Positions 17,475 to 26,061 of a DNA stretch of 64,000 bases are shown piece by piece. Both the position numbers and the translations under genes were made by a program. How positions within the stretch are numbered: position 1 is the first letter of the stretch; each line of letters opens with the position of its first letter. The DNA is taken from positions 1 to 64,000 of the forward strand of contig NZ_JPRO01000004.1 of the NCBI RefSeq assembly GCF_000737785.1. Reading direction: 5' to 3'. Under the pieces are notes generated by a model. It saw nothing but the letters and a program-made list of their open reading frames with translations. It was not told the DNA's origin and did no database searches. Source of the stretch: Chryseobacterium luteum. Its GTDB lineage: Bacteria > Bacteroidota > Bacteroidia > Flavobacteriales > Weeksellaceae.

Positions 17475-18680
17475 ATGGAACTTATTCACAGAAACCTGGC
17501 TATCGGAATTCACGATGCTTTACAGGAAACATTTTTCGAAAAAAACAAATACGCAGATAAGGTAATCGAAAGACTTTTAAAAGCCCATAAAAAATGGGGA
17601 AGCCAGGACAGAGCCGTTGTTTCTGAGATTTTCTATAATATCATCCGCTGGAAAAAACGTCTTGAATATTATATGGGTGAGGGCGTAAAACCTACCAATA
17701 TCTATAAACTGATGATTGCGTATCTGCTTTGGAGCAAGACGAATTACAAAAAGTTTGAAGAGTTTGACGGAATTAAAATCGCAGATATCCTTACCAAGCT
17801 TAAAAAGAACACCGTTCCCACGAAAGCTATCGAACATTCCATTCCTGAATGGTTAGCCGAAACTCTGGAAAAAGAATTGGGACCGGGCTGGGAAAAAGAA
17901 ATGCATGCTTTAAATGAGCAGGCTCCAACCGTATTAAGAGCAAACAGCCTTAAAACAACTCCCCGGGAACTTATTTCTGATCTTTCGGATGAAGGTGTAG
18001 TAGCTTACACTGTGAAAAATTATCCGGATGCCGTACAGCTTGAGGAAAAGAAGAATGTTTTTCTTACGACAGCTTTCAAAGAAGGCTTATTTGAGGTTCA
18101 GGATGCTTCTTCACAGAAAATCGGGTATTTCCTTGATGTAAAAGAAGGACAGAGAGTTGTGGATGCTTGTGCAGGTGCAGGTGGAAAAACGCTTCACTTA
18201 GCTGCATTGATGGGAAATAAAGGTCAGATCGTTGCTTTAGACATCTTTGAATGGAAACTTGCTGAACTGAAACGTCGTGCAAAAAGAGCGGGAGCGCACA
18301 ATATTGAAACCCGTATGATCTCTGACAATAAGGTGATCAAACGTCTTCATGACAAAGTGGACCGACTTCTGATTGATGCTCCGTGCTCAGGACTTGGAGT
18401 TTTAAAAAGAAATCCGGACAGTAAATGGAAAATTGACCAGGATTTTATCGACAGAATCAAAAAAGAACAGCAGCAGATTCTTCAGGATTATTCCAAAATG
18501 CTGAAAGTAGGCGGAAAATTGGTGTATGCAACATGTTCTATCCTTCCTTCTGAAAATAATCTCCAGGTAGAAGAGTTTTTGAAGAGCAATTCAGGCTATA
18601 AATTAATCAAAGATGATAAAGTAATGCCAAGTCATGGCTACGATGGATTCTATATGGCACTGATCGAAAGAATTTCTTAA
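17475..18680 (+). CDS. RsmB/NOP-family RNA (cytosine-C5) methyltransferase
   Basis: The 401-residue protein has an N-terminal helical NusB-like region (residues 1-130). A Rossmann methyltransferase core follows, with SAM motif VVDACAGAGGKTLHLAALM (about residue 222), motif IV DAPCSGLGVLKRNPDSKWK with the P-C catalytic cysteine, and motif VI KLVYATCSILPSEN with the second, nucleophilic cysteine. It is expected to methylate cytosine C5 in 16S rRNA or tRNA using S-adenosylmethionine. The exact target cannot be read, so I give no gene symbol. Confidence 0.92.
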   Translation: MELIHRNLAIGIHDALQETFFEKNKYADKVIERLLKAHKKWGSQDRAVVSEIFYNIIRWKKRLEYYMGEGVKPTNIYKLMIAYLLWSKTNYKKFEEFDGIKIADILTKLKKNTVPTKAIEHSIPEWLAETLEKELGPGWEKEMHALNEQAPTVLRANSLKTTPRELISDLSDEGVVAYTVKNYPDAVQLEEKKNVFLTTAFKEGLFEVQDASSQKIGYFLDVKEGQRVVDACAGAGGKTLHLAALMGNKGQIVALDIFEWKLAELKRRAKRAGAHNIETRMISDNKVIKRLHDKVDRLLIDAPCSGLGVLKRNPDSKWKIDQDFIDRIKKEQQQILQDYSKMLKVGGKLVYATCSILPSENNLQVEEFLKSNSGYKLIKDDKVMPSHGYDGFYMALIERIS

Positions 18681-18705
18681 TCAGATTCAAATCTTAAAAA
18701 TATAC

Positions 18706-18729
18706 AGCTGCTCCATCCCAGGGGCAGCT
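18706..18729 (+). terminator. Rho-independent terminator of the RNA methyltransferase gene
   Basis: The stem AGCTGCTCC / GGGGCAGCT (one G-U pair) with loop ATCCCA is followed by TTTTTATT. Confidence 0.88.
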
Positions 18730-18808
18730 TTTTTATTGGAAAAATTTAATCTTTATATATTTTAAGGTTTCAAAATCCAGAAAAATTTATATGTATTATG
18801 TATGGTGT

Positions 18809-18971
18809 CCGGTAACCTTTTATAAATGTCCGGAGAGCTGAAAGCGTGAAAACATATGATAAAGACTCGCAGGAGTAACGGAAGGTACGAGTTCCGGCTC
18901 GTAGGATGTTAATGCGTTCTGCTAAGGTACCCCTAAAACAAAACCTTCTTGCAAGAGAATTGCAAGAAGGT
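18809..18971. other. Possible structured RNA region upstream of asnB
   Basis: This GC-richer island in an AT-rich 570-bp gap contains an outer pairing GGTAACCTT (18811-18819) with AAGGTACC (18924-18931). Inside is a hairpin TACGAG/CTCGTA around TTCCGG (18886-18903). At the end is a perfect 12-bp stem ACCTTCTTGCAA / TTGCAAGAAGGT (18943-18954 / 18960-18971). The last hairpin is followed by TTTTGTTTTAG on the minus strand and TAAAAAC on the plus strand, so direction is unclear. I cannot match it to a known riboswitch or RNA family. The rest of the gap (18975-19200) is plain AT-rich sequence. Confidence 0.35.
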
Positions 18972-19204
18972 AAAAACACAAATGATGAAAAAAAATTATT
19001 TCGAGCCACAAAGTAAAGGCTAAATTTTATATAATAAATTATCATATATTATTAATTATTTCATTTTAATTTTGTATAGCATATAAGACGGGATTCTCAC
19101 AGCGAAAAAAATCAATCAAATACGTAATAATTGATTCAAATAATTAATATTTTTCATTAAAACAAAGTATTTAGTTAAAAATATTAACTTTTAATTATTT
19201 TTTG

Positions 19205-19235
19205 TTGTTATTTTTAAACATCAAAGCTAATTTCG
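19205..19235 (+). promoter_or_regulatory. Promoter of asnB
   Basis: TTG (19205-19207) and TAATTTCG (19228-19235, one mismatch to TAnnTTTG) are 20 bp apart. The start codon follows 18 bp later. Confidence 0.5.
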
Positions 19236-19253
19236 CTTCAAATAAGTAACAAC

Positions 19254-20924
19254 ATGTGTGGAATTGTATGTTTGTTTGATGCCAAACAAAAAACTGAAAT
19301 GCTAAGACCTCAGGTTTTAGAAATGTCAAAAAAGATCCGTCACCGCGGTCCGGACTGGAGCGGTGTATTTCAGGATGATAAAGTAATATTTTCTCATGAG
19401 AGGCTAGCCATCGTAGATCCTGCTTCAGGAAAGCAGCCTTTATTCACCAAGGACGAAAAAGTAGTTCTGGCAGTGAACGGAGAGATCTATAACCATAGAG
19501 AATTAAAAGAGAAGTTTCCTGATTTTGAATTCCAGACCCAGTCGGATTGTGAAGTAATCCTTGCCCTGTACGGAAAATATGGGGAAAACTTCATCGAAAA
19601 ACTTAACGGAATTTTCGCATTTGCCCTTTATGATATAGAAAAAGGAGTCTACCTGATCGCCCGTGATCACATGGGAATCTGCCCTCTTTATCAGGGTTGG
19701 GACAAAAACGGAAATTATTATGTGGCTTCCGAATTAAAGGCGCTGGAAGGAGTCTGTAAGACAATTGAAACATTCCTTCCGGGACATTTTGTATACAGTC
19801 CGGATGGAACTGAACTTCAGCAGTGGTACAAAAGAGACTGGGAAAGCTTTGACAGTGTAAAAGACAATGAAACCGATATTTCAAAAATAAGAAAAGGCCT
19901 TGAAGATGCCGTTCACAGACAGTTAATGAGTGATGTTCCTTATGGTGTACTCCTTTCCGGAGGACTGGATTCATCCGTTATTTCGGCAATTACAGCAAAA
20001 TACGCAAGACAGAGGGTTGAAAGCGGCGATACTCAGGAAGCGTGGTACCCAAGACTTCACAGTTTTGCAGTGGGTTTGACAGGATCTCCCGACTTGGTGG
20101 CAGCAAGAAAAGCGGCAGACCATATTGGATCTGTGCATCATGAGGTTAATTTCACCGTTCAGGAAGGATTGGATGCAGTACGCGATGTGATCTATCACCT
20201 GGAAACTTATGATGTAACGACCATCAGAGCTTCTACGCCAATGTATCTTTTGGCAAGAGTGATCAAATCCATGGGAATCAAAATGGTTCTTTCCGGGGAG
20301 GGCTCAGATGAGCTTTTCGGAGGATACCTGTATTTCCACAAAGCGCCTAACGCAAAAGAATTCCATGATGAAACGGTAAGAAAACTGGGCAAGCTTCATT
20401 TATATGACTGTTTAAGGGCCAACAAAGCCCTGATGAGCTGGGGAATTGAAGGCAGGGTTCCTTTCCTTGATAAAGAATTCATGGATATTGCAATGGCTGT
20501 TAACCCAAAAGACAAAATGATCAGCGTTGAAGAAGGTAAAATCGAGAAATGGGTATTGAGAAAAGCGTTTGAAGATATTCTTCCGGAATCTATTGTCTGG
20601 AGACAGAAGGAGCAGTTTTCAGACGGTGTGGGTTATTCATGGATCGATACTTTAAAAGAGGTGGCCGAAAAAGAAGTCACGGATGAAATGATGGCCAATG
20701 CGAGATTCAGATTCCCGCTTAACACACCTCAGAATAAAGAGGAATACCGTTACAGAACAATTTTTGAAGAACATTTTCCAAGTGAAACGGCAGCGGCAAC
20801 AGTTCCGTCCGTACCTTCGGTGGCCTGCTCCACTCCTATCGCTTTGGAATGGGATGAAGCTTTCAAAAAGATGAATGACCCGAGCGGAAGAGCCGTAAAA
20901 GTACATGAAACGAGTTATGAATGA
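19254..20924 (+). CDS. asnB: Asparagine synthetase B (glutamine-hydrolysing)
   Basis: The 556-residue protein starts MCGIV, so Cys2 is the glutaminase nucleophile after methionine removal. The N-terminal Ntn glutaminase domain (1-200) has RHRGPDWSG and AVNGEIYNH. The C-terminal synthetase has the PP-loop LLSGGLDSSVISAI (about residue 231) and the later SGEGSDELFGGYLYFH and EGRVPFLDKEF. It makes asparagine and glutamate from aspartate, glutamine and ATP in the cytosol. The length fits E. coli AsnB (554). Confidence 0.97.
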   Translation: MCGIVCLFDAKQKTEMLRPQVLEMSKKIRHRGPDWSGVFQDDKVIFSHERLAIVDPASGKQPLFTKDEKVVLAVNGEIYNHRELKEKFPDFEFQTQSDCEVILALYGKYGENFIEKLNGIFAFALYDIEKGVYLIARDHMGICPLYQGWDKNGNYYVASELKALEGVCKTIETFLPGHFVYSPDGTELQQWYKRDWESFDSVKDNETDISKIRKGLEDAVHRQLMSDVPYGVLLSGGLDSSVISAITAKYARQRVESGDTQEAWYPRLHSFAVGLTGSPDLVAARKAADHIGSVHHEVNFTVQEGLDAVRDVIYHLETYDVTTIRASTPMYLLARVIKSMGIKMVLSGEGSDELFGGYLYFHKAPNAKEFHDETVRKLGKLHLYDCLRANKALMSWGIEGRVPFLDKEFMDIAMAVNPKDKMISVEEGKIEKWVLRKAFEDILPESIVWRQKEQFSDGVGYSWIDTLKEVAEKEVTDEMMANARFRFPLNTPQNKEEYRYRTIFEEHFPSETAAATVPSVPSVACSTPIALEWDEAFKKMNDPSGRAVKVHETSYE

Positions 20925-21150
20925 GGATTCGGAGTTAGAACGTCGGAGAGTTTGAGGGTTTGAGGGTTTGGGAGGCTTAGAAGTTTCAATATAGAGTTTA
21001 AACAAAAAGTATTGATTTTGATCTCTCAATTTAAAATATAGAGTTCACTTGGGAAACAAAATTCAAAATTTGCGGTTTTCAGGTCTGAAATCTAAAAATT
21101 CAGTGTCTCATATATGATTTCTGACTTCTAATCTGCGGCTTCTAACAATT
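20925..21150 (+). repeat. Dispersed intergenic repeat, copy 3
   Basis: The gap after asnB holds GAGGGTTTGAGGGTTTGGG, then TTCACTTGGGAAACAAAATT at 21044, then GGTCTGAAATCTAAA, GTGTCTCAT and TTTCTGACTTCTAATC. This is the same order of words as in the copies at 6640 and 17103. The remaining 21151-21250 is AT-rich with a short GTAGAAATACAGGATTTTC segment. Confidence 0.55.
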
Positions 21151-21252
21151 AAAATTTATCAATCCTGTAGAAATACAGGATTTTCTTTTGAATAACGCTA
21201 ATAATATCAATATAATTTAACTGACAATCAAAAATAATATCTAAGAAATAAT

Positions 21253-21260
21253 TATATTTG
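21253..21260 (+). promoter_or_regulatory. -7 box of the following gene
   Basis: TATATTTG matches TAnnTTTG and sits 28 bp before the ATG at 21288. It overlaps a TTG at 21258 that could be mistaken for a start codon. Confidence 0.5.
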
Positions 21261-21287
21261 GACAACGAAAATATCAATTATAAAAAA

Positions 21288-22100
21288 ATGAGAAGAAATC
21301 TTACTGTTTTATTTGCCTTACTATCCATCAGTTTTGCTTTCGGACAGGGAAAATATGGCAAATACTTAAATTCAAAAAAGCTTGCTTTGACTTATAAAAG
21401 CGTTAAGGATGCAGATAAGGACGACTATTATCAGCAGTTCTACTGGCTGGTAAAAGCGGAGCAGCTTAAAACGTATCCTCACCTTAAAGACGTAAAACCA
21501 GTCATTTTGTATGAGTTTGTAAAAAAAGTAAATCCTCAGAACCCTACGAAAAAGCTGGATGACAGAGGAAAAGAACTCAGAGCAACGGCAGAATTATCTT
21601 TAAATCAGTATTTTAAGAACAAAAAATTCGAGAATAATTCGGTTTTGATGTACAATCTTGAAACTTACGTAGATCCGTCCAAAGGTCAGTTTTACACCAA
21701 GGTAGATCCGGAGAAGATCAAAGAACTGGTTCCTAAAGAGCTTTTTGCCTTCAATTCTTTAAACAGGAACTTAGGTGAAGAAAAAACATACTACCTGTGG
21801 ATCGATAAGAAAAAAGACGACCTTAATATTGTAGATATCATCCCTGACGAAAAAGATAACAAAGCTTTCTACGCAAGATTAAAACAGTATCTTCCGAGCT
21901 ATAAATTTTCCAAGTATGTTCCGACTGTGAAAAAAGGGAACAAATCAGACAAAACAGATGTTGATTATTACTACATCATGCCGTTTGAACAGAACACCGA
22001 TAATATCGAGTACAAAACAAAAGATTTCAAAACTTTTATCTTAAGCCAGTACAGAAAAGCCGGTGATGAATGGAAAGGAGTAGAAAAACCTAGAAAATAA
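21288..22100 (+). CDS. Hypothetical exported protein
   Basis: I start at ATG 21288 (270 residues), because it opens directly with a signal peptide MRRNLTVLFALLSISFAFG cleaved near GQG. The upstream TTG at 21258 lies inside the promoter box. The mature protein is lysine-rich and charged, with segments such as YYQQFYWLVKAEQLKTYPHL and FFAFN-like aromatic stretches, and has no further membrane segment. No domain recognised. It is a single gene with a strong terminator. Confidence 0.65.
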   Translation: MRRNLTVLFALLSISFAFGQGKYGKYLNSKKLALTYKSVKDADKDDYYQQFYWLVKAEQLKTYPHLKDVKPVILYEFVKKVNPQNPTKKLDDRGKELRATAELSLNQYFKNKKFENNSVLMYNLETYVDPSKGQFYTKVDPEKIKELVPKELFAFNSLNRNLGEEKTYYLWIDKKKDDLNIVDIIPDEKDNKAFYARLKQYLPSYKFSKYVPTVKKGNKSDKTDVDYYYIMPFEQNTDNIEYKTKDFKTFILSQYRKAGDEWKGVEKPRK

Positions 22101-22104
22101 ATCT

Positions 22105-22134
22105 AAAAGTCCTGTGAAAATTCACAGGACTTTT
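22105..22134 (+). terminator. Rho-independent terminator
   Basis: The stem AAAAGTCCTGTGAA / TTCACAGGACTTTT continues into TTAATTTTAT. Confidence 0.88.
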
Positions 22135-22238
22135 TTAATTTTATAAGAAATTCCTGATCTAAGGTCAGACTGTAAAAAAAACAGAACTGAATCAATAAAA
22201 ATAAATCTGGAAATAATTTGATCTCCAGTCTATAACGA

Positions 22239-23642
22239 ATGACAGAAACAAGCCCGCAACAAACCTCTGTAAAAAAAATACTCCCATTAATCCTGGCCAC
22301 TGCTATTTTTATGCAGATGCTGGATTCCACAATCCTGAACACTTCCCTGCCCTCCATCGCAAAAGACCTTCATGAATCTCCACTCAATATGCAGAATGCC
22401 ATTATCAGCTATGTTCTTACATTGGCCGTTTTCATGCCTGCAAGCGGTTTCCTGGCAGACAGATTCGGAACAAAAAAAGTATTTATTTTTTCCCTGGTCC
22501 TTTTCAGTTTCGGATCACTGCTCTGCTCCATGTCGCAAAACCTTACGCATCTGGTTATTTCAAGGGTGATTCAGGGTGTCGGAGGAAGCCTGATGACACC
22601 AGTAGGAAAACTGGCCCTGATCAAGACTTTTGATAAAAGTGAATTGCTTAAAGCAATGAATTTTGCCATTATTCCTGCACTGATCGGCCCCGTGCTTGGT
22701 CCGCTGGTCGGAGGATATATGGTGGATTATCTTTCATGGCACTGGATCTTCCTGATCAATATTCCCATCGGATTTCTGGGAATTATTTTAGGGCTAAAAT
22801 ACATGCCCAATTACAAATCTACCGATGTTGACTTTGATTTAAAAGGATTTTTAATTTTTGCCGCCGCATCACTTCTGTTATCCGTTTCACTGGAACTTTT
22901 CGGGGATGTACAGAATATCAGTCCCGTCCTTTTTGTATTTATTCTGGGCTTTTTATTCCTCTATTACTATTACAGACATGCAAGAAGAGGCGGAAATCCT
23001 ATTTTCCCCCTGGATCTGTTCCAGGTAAGAACGTTCCGCGTAGGAATTGTCGGAAACATGGCTACCCGGTTAGGGATCAGCTCTGTTCCGTTGCTCCTTC
23101 CCCTGATGATACAGATTGCTTACAAACAATCTGCGGTAACTTCCGGATGGATCATTGCTCCTATGGCCCTTACCGCTATATTCGGAAAATCATCAGTCAT
23201 TAAAATTTTGGACAGATACGGTTACCGGCAGACTCTAATGGTGAATACCTTCATCATCGGAACCCTGATCTGTCTTCTTGCCATTCCCGATATCCATACT
23301 TCTCTATACTGGTTTGTCCCGATCATTGCTATACTGGGGTTCTTTAACTCTATTCAGTTTACCTCAATGAATACAATTTCCATTGCAGACCTTAGAAATT
23401 TCCAGACCAGCAGCGGAAATTCACTGATATCAGTTAACCAGCAGCTGGCTATCGGCTTCGGAATTGCTTTCGGACTTATCGTTTTGAAATTGTTTGAAAA
23501 CTCAGATCTTATCGGGGGCGAAACTCACAATGCTTTCCGCTACACTTTCCTTACCGTGGGAATACTGACCATTATCTCAGGTTTTGTTTTCAGAAGGCTC
23601 CATATTTCAGACGGGAAGAATATGAAGTCAAAAGAAGATTGA
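22239..23642 (+). CDS. MFS transporter, DHA2 (EmrB/QacA) type
   Basis: The 467-residue hydrophobic protein has about 14 membrane helices. It has the DHA2 motif MLDSTILNTSLPSIAKDL in the first helix and motif A GFLADRFGTKKVF in the helix 2-3 loop. The antiporter motif C region IPALIGPVLGPLVGGYMVDYLSWHWIFLINIPIG follows. It would export drugs or other hydrophobic compounds using the proton gradient. There is no adjacent EmrA-type periplasmic adaptor, so it probably acts alone. Substrate unknown. Confidence 0.9.
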   Translation: MTETSPQQTSVKKILPLILATAIFMQMLDSTILNTSLPSIAKDLHESPLNMQNAIISYVLTLAVFMPASGFLADRFGTKKVFIFSLVLFSFGSLLCSMSQNLTHLVISRVIQGVGGSLMTPVGKLALIKTFDKSELLKAMNFAIIPALIGPVLGPLVGGYMVDYLSWHWIFLINIPIGFLGIILGLKYMPNYKSTDVDFDLKGFLIFAAASLLLSVSLELFGDVQNISPVLFVFILGFLFLYYYYRHARRGGNPIFPLDLFQVRTFRVGIVGNMATRLGISSVPLLLPLMIQIAYKQSAVTSGWIIAPMALTAIFGKSSVIKILDRYGYRQTLMVNTFIIGTLICLLAIPDIHTSLYWFVPIIAILGFFNSIQFTSMNTISIADLRNFQTSSGNSLISVNQQLAIGFGIAFGLIVLKLFENSDLIGGETHNAFRYTFLTVGILTIISGFVFRRLHISDGKNMKSKED

Positions 23643-23755
23643 TATAACCGAACCAATCCGTTCCTTATCACTTTTGCTATTTTAAAGAACTTACCACAGA
23701 TCAATGCATCTGATTCTTCGCTGCAGTATTTTTGTTATATAAAATTCACACTAGT

Positions 23756-24631
23756 ATGACAGCGAAAAAAGTAGAAATCGTCGTATCACCAAAACCTGCA
23801 CACTTTGTAGGTGATGGTTTTAGGGTTCATAATTTTATACCGGGGGCACAGGGATTGGACATGAAAAGAATGGACCCTTTCATTATGCTTGATTATAATT
23901 CAAAATTCCATTTTAACGGTTCGGAAACTCCCAGAGGTGTAGGAGTTCATCCCCACAGAGGTTTCGAAACCGTAACAATAGCTTACCAGGGAAAAGTAGA
24001 ACATCATGACAGTGCCGGTGGTGGCGGAATCATAGGAGAAGGTGATGTACAGTGGATGACGGCTGCAAAAGGCGTTCTTCACAAAGAATATCATGAAACC
24101 GAATGGTCCAGAAAGGGAGGGATTTTCCAGATGGTCCAGCTATGGGTGAATCTTCCGGCAAAAGATAAAATGAGCTGCCCGAAATACCAGGCTATAGAAA
24201 ATGCAGCCATGGAACGCGTCAGTCTTGGTGAAAACGGCCTGGTTGAGATCATTGCAGGAGAATATAACGGGCACAAAGGTCCGGCAGACACTTTCACCCC
24301 GGTGAATATGATGAATGCTAAATTAAAAGCCGGCGGAAAAGCTGAATTTAGTTTCCCTGCGAACTTTAATACAGCTGCGTTGGTAATTGAAGGAAACATT
24401 ACCGTAAATGGAGAGGAAAAAGCAGCAGCAGACCACTTTATTTTATTTGAAAATGAAGGTGAAACATTCAGTATTGAAGCTCATGAAGATGCAATAGTAC
24501 TGATCATCAGTGGCGAGCCTATCAATGAACCGATTTATCCTCACGGACCTTTCGTGATGAATTCAAGAGAAGAGATCATGCAGGCTTTTGAAGATTATAA
24601 TACCGGAAAATTTGGATACCTGGAGGATTAA
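23756..24631 (+). CDS. Pirin-family bicupin protein
   Basis: I start at ATG 23756 (291 residues, MTAKKVEIVV). An in-frame TTG at 23732 overlaps the -7 box TATTTTTG (23727-23734) and is unlikely. The N-terminal cupin has the metal-binding pattern GVHPHRGFETVT and later VEHHDSAGG and QWMTAAKGVLHKE, as in pirins. The C-terminal cupin has lost metal ligands, as is usual. Some pirins are quercetin dioxygenases and others act as redox-sensitive regulators. A second pirin gene lies at 26062, and a fossil of a pirin C-terminus lies between them. Confidence 0.9.
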   Translation: MTAKKVEIVVSPKPAHFVGDGFRVHNFIPGAQGLDMKRMDPFIMLDYNSKFHFNGSETPRGVGVHPHRGFETVTIAYQGKVEHHDSAGGGGIIGEGDVQWMTAAKGVLHKEYHETEWSRKGGIFQMVQLWVNLPAKDKMSCPKYQAIENAAMERVSLGENGLVEIIAGEYNGHKGPADTFTPVNMMNAKLKAGGKAEFSFPANFNTAALVIEGNITVNGEEKAAADHFILFENEGETFSIEAHEDAIVLIISGEPINEPIYPHGPFVMNSREEIMQAFEDYNTGKFGYLED

Positions 24632-24690
24632 AAAAAGAAAAGGCATATTAAATTATAATATACCTTTCCTTTTTATGAAATGCAATATTC

Positions 24691-25098
24691 TTATTTAGGC
24701 TGTTGAGCCTGTACTAATTTCATTGCAAACTCTGACCATAATTTAGCATCATCCGGAGTCATTTTACCAGCCAAAGAAGACTGTTTTGTAGCCCACTCCT
24801 GTGCTTTTGCATTTAGTTCCTGTATTTTAGCTGCGTCACCGGATTTTGATGCTGCCATTGTTTCAGACACATAAGCTGCATAATCATTGGCAAATTGCTG
24901 CATCTCAGGAGTACTGAATTTTGGCACCTCAACACCATTTACAGTAGTAGGGGCAGCGGTTGATTCCTTAGCAGCCGGAGTTGAAGCAGTTGACTCTACA
25001 GGCGCTGCAGAAGTATCTGTAGTTTTTGCTTCTTCTTTTTTACATGCTGTAAGAAGTACCATACCTGCTAACCCCAGAGTTAATGAAAGTTTTTTCAT
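24691..25098 (-). CDS. Small alanine/threonine-rich lipoprotein
   Basis: The 135-residue protein has a signal ending in VLLTAC (cysteine at residue 19) followed by KKEE. A low-complexity Thr/Ala/Ser/Pro linker covers residues 25-55. The C-terminal part (residues 60-135) is helical (FANDYAAYVSETMAASKSGDAAKIQELNAKAQEWATKQ). It should be an outer-membrane lipoprotein. Function unknown. It lies convergent with the pirin gene. Confidence 0.7.
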   Translation of the reverse strand: MKKLSLTLGLAGMVLLTACKKEEAKTTDTSAAPVESTASTPAAKESTAAPTTVNGVEVPKFSTPEMQQFANDYAAYVSETMAASKSGDAAKIQELNAKAQEWATKQSSLAGKMTPDDAKLWSEFAMKLVQAQQPK

Positions 25099-25473
25099 GA
25101 TTTTAATAATTTTATTATTTAGTTATCAACAAATATAAATAATATTTTAATTAATTATAATCAAAATTAAATTTTAACATAAAAATGGCAATAATATCAC
25201 TTTATATAGAAAAATTAACACTTTATAAAAATAATTTAATCAGATAAATCCCGGTATTTTTTAATAGCATTTATCGTTAAAGCTAAATTATTTTGTATTA
25301 AATTATACTAATTATGAAATAACATTAAAGAGAAAAATAATAATAAATTTGCTATTTATGCCGGGTATCATTGAACTTATCACATAAATAAAAGCAGGAT
25401 TTAACCATTCTGTTCTGTTTAAAAATAAAGATGAAATGTTATTCAACAGGATAATGAATGGATCTGTCTTCAC

Positions 25474-25551
25474 GAACCTTTCAGAGAGAAAATTATACAG
25501 GCTTTTGAAGAATACAATACCGGAAATTTAGGTTATCCGGAGGATGAATAG
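25474..25551 (+). pseudogene. Fossil of a pirin C-terminus
   Basis: Reading from 25474 gives EPFREKIIQAFEEYNTG, then NLGYPEDE and a stop. The end of the intact pirin at 23756 reads REEIMQAFEDYNTGKFGYLED. The match covers the last 20 or so residues including the position of the stop, but no cupin coding sequence remains upstream. It sits in a 590-bp gap whose left part (25100-25440) is very AT-rich and shows nothing else. Confidence 0.7.
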
Positions 25552-25687
25552 AATTAATTGATCTTAATCTTACGTTATTGCTTTTTTATTTAACTTTATA
25601 TAATGATGTTTGGTGAAATATAAAGATGCACAGTTTAAATGACTTTGCCTCTTTTGAGACACCAATCCTTTTACAATACAATAATTT

Positions 25688-25999
25688 ATGAAACCAGAAT
25701 TTGAAAACATTCCTCTTGTAAAAGCAGGAAAAAGATTTGAAATAGAAATCGAAGGGCATTTTGCATTTATCGATTACCGTGAAATGGGCCACCAGATCGC
25801 TTTGGTACACACGGAAGCAGAGCCTGAACTGGCAGGAACCGGTGCCGCCACTGCCGTTGTGGAAAAAACACTGGCTTATATTGAAGAAAATGAAAAAAAA
25901 CTTCTTCCGTTCTGTCCTTATGTCTTTGCCTACATCAAGAAGCATCCGGAGTGGAAACGTATTGTTGATGAAAGATTTGAAGGATACGACAAACTGTAA
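25688..25999 (+). CDS. Small GNAT-family N-acetyltransferase (YjdJ type)
   Basis: The 103-residue minimal GNAT fold has HTEAEPELAGTGAATAVVEKTLAYIEE, the acetyl-CoA pyrophosphate-binding segment, followed by LLPFCPYVFAYIKKHPEW. This is the YjdJ/GNAT_2 pattern. It probably binds acetyl-CoA; the acceptor is unknown. A paralogue with the same layout is at 28711, and both sit in the pirin/OsmC region. Confidence 0.8.
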   Translation: MKPEFENIPLVKAGKRFEIEIEGHFAFIDYREMGHQIALVHTEAEPELAGTGAATAVVEKTLAYIEENEKKLLPFCPYVFAYIKKHPEWKRIVDERFEGYDKL

Positions 26000-26061
26000 C
26001 CGTATACTTTAAAGACTGTCCATCCACTTAAAACAAAATTCAAAAAAACATTTACCTTATT

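Noticed and set aside
18770..19045. A 91-residue minus-strand open frame upstream of asnB
   Set aside because: Composition (many Arg, Phe, Ser) and its overlap with paired DNA suggest it is a by-product of a structured non-coding region.
21258..21287. TTG start for the exported protein at 21288
   Set aside because: The TTG lies inside the promoter box TATATTTG, and the signal peptide begins at the later ATG.
23732..23755. TTG start for the first pirin
   Set aside because: It overlaps the -7 box TATTTTTG; ATG 23756 gives a normal pirin N-terminus.
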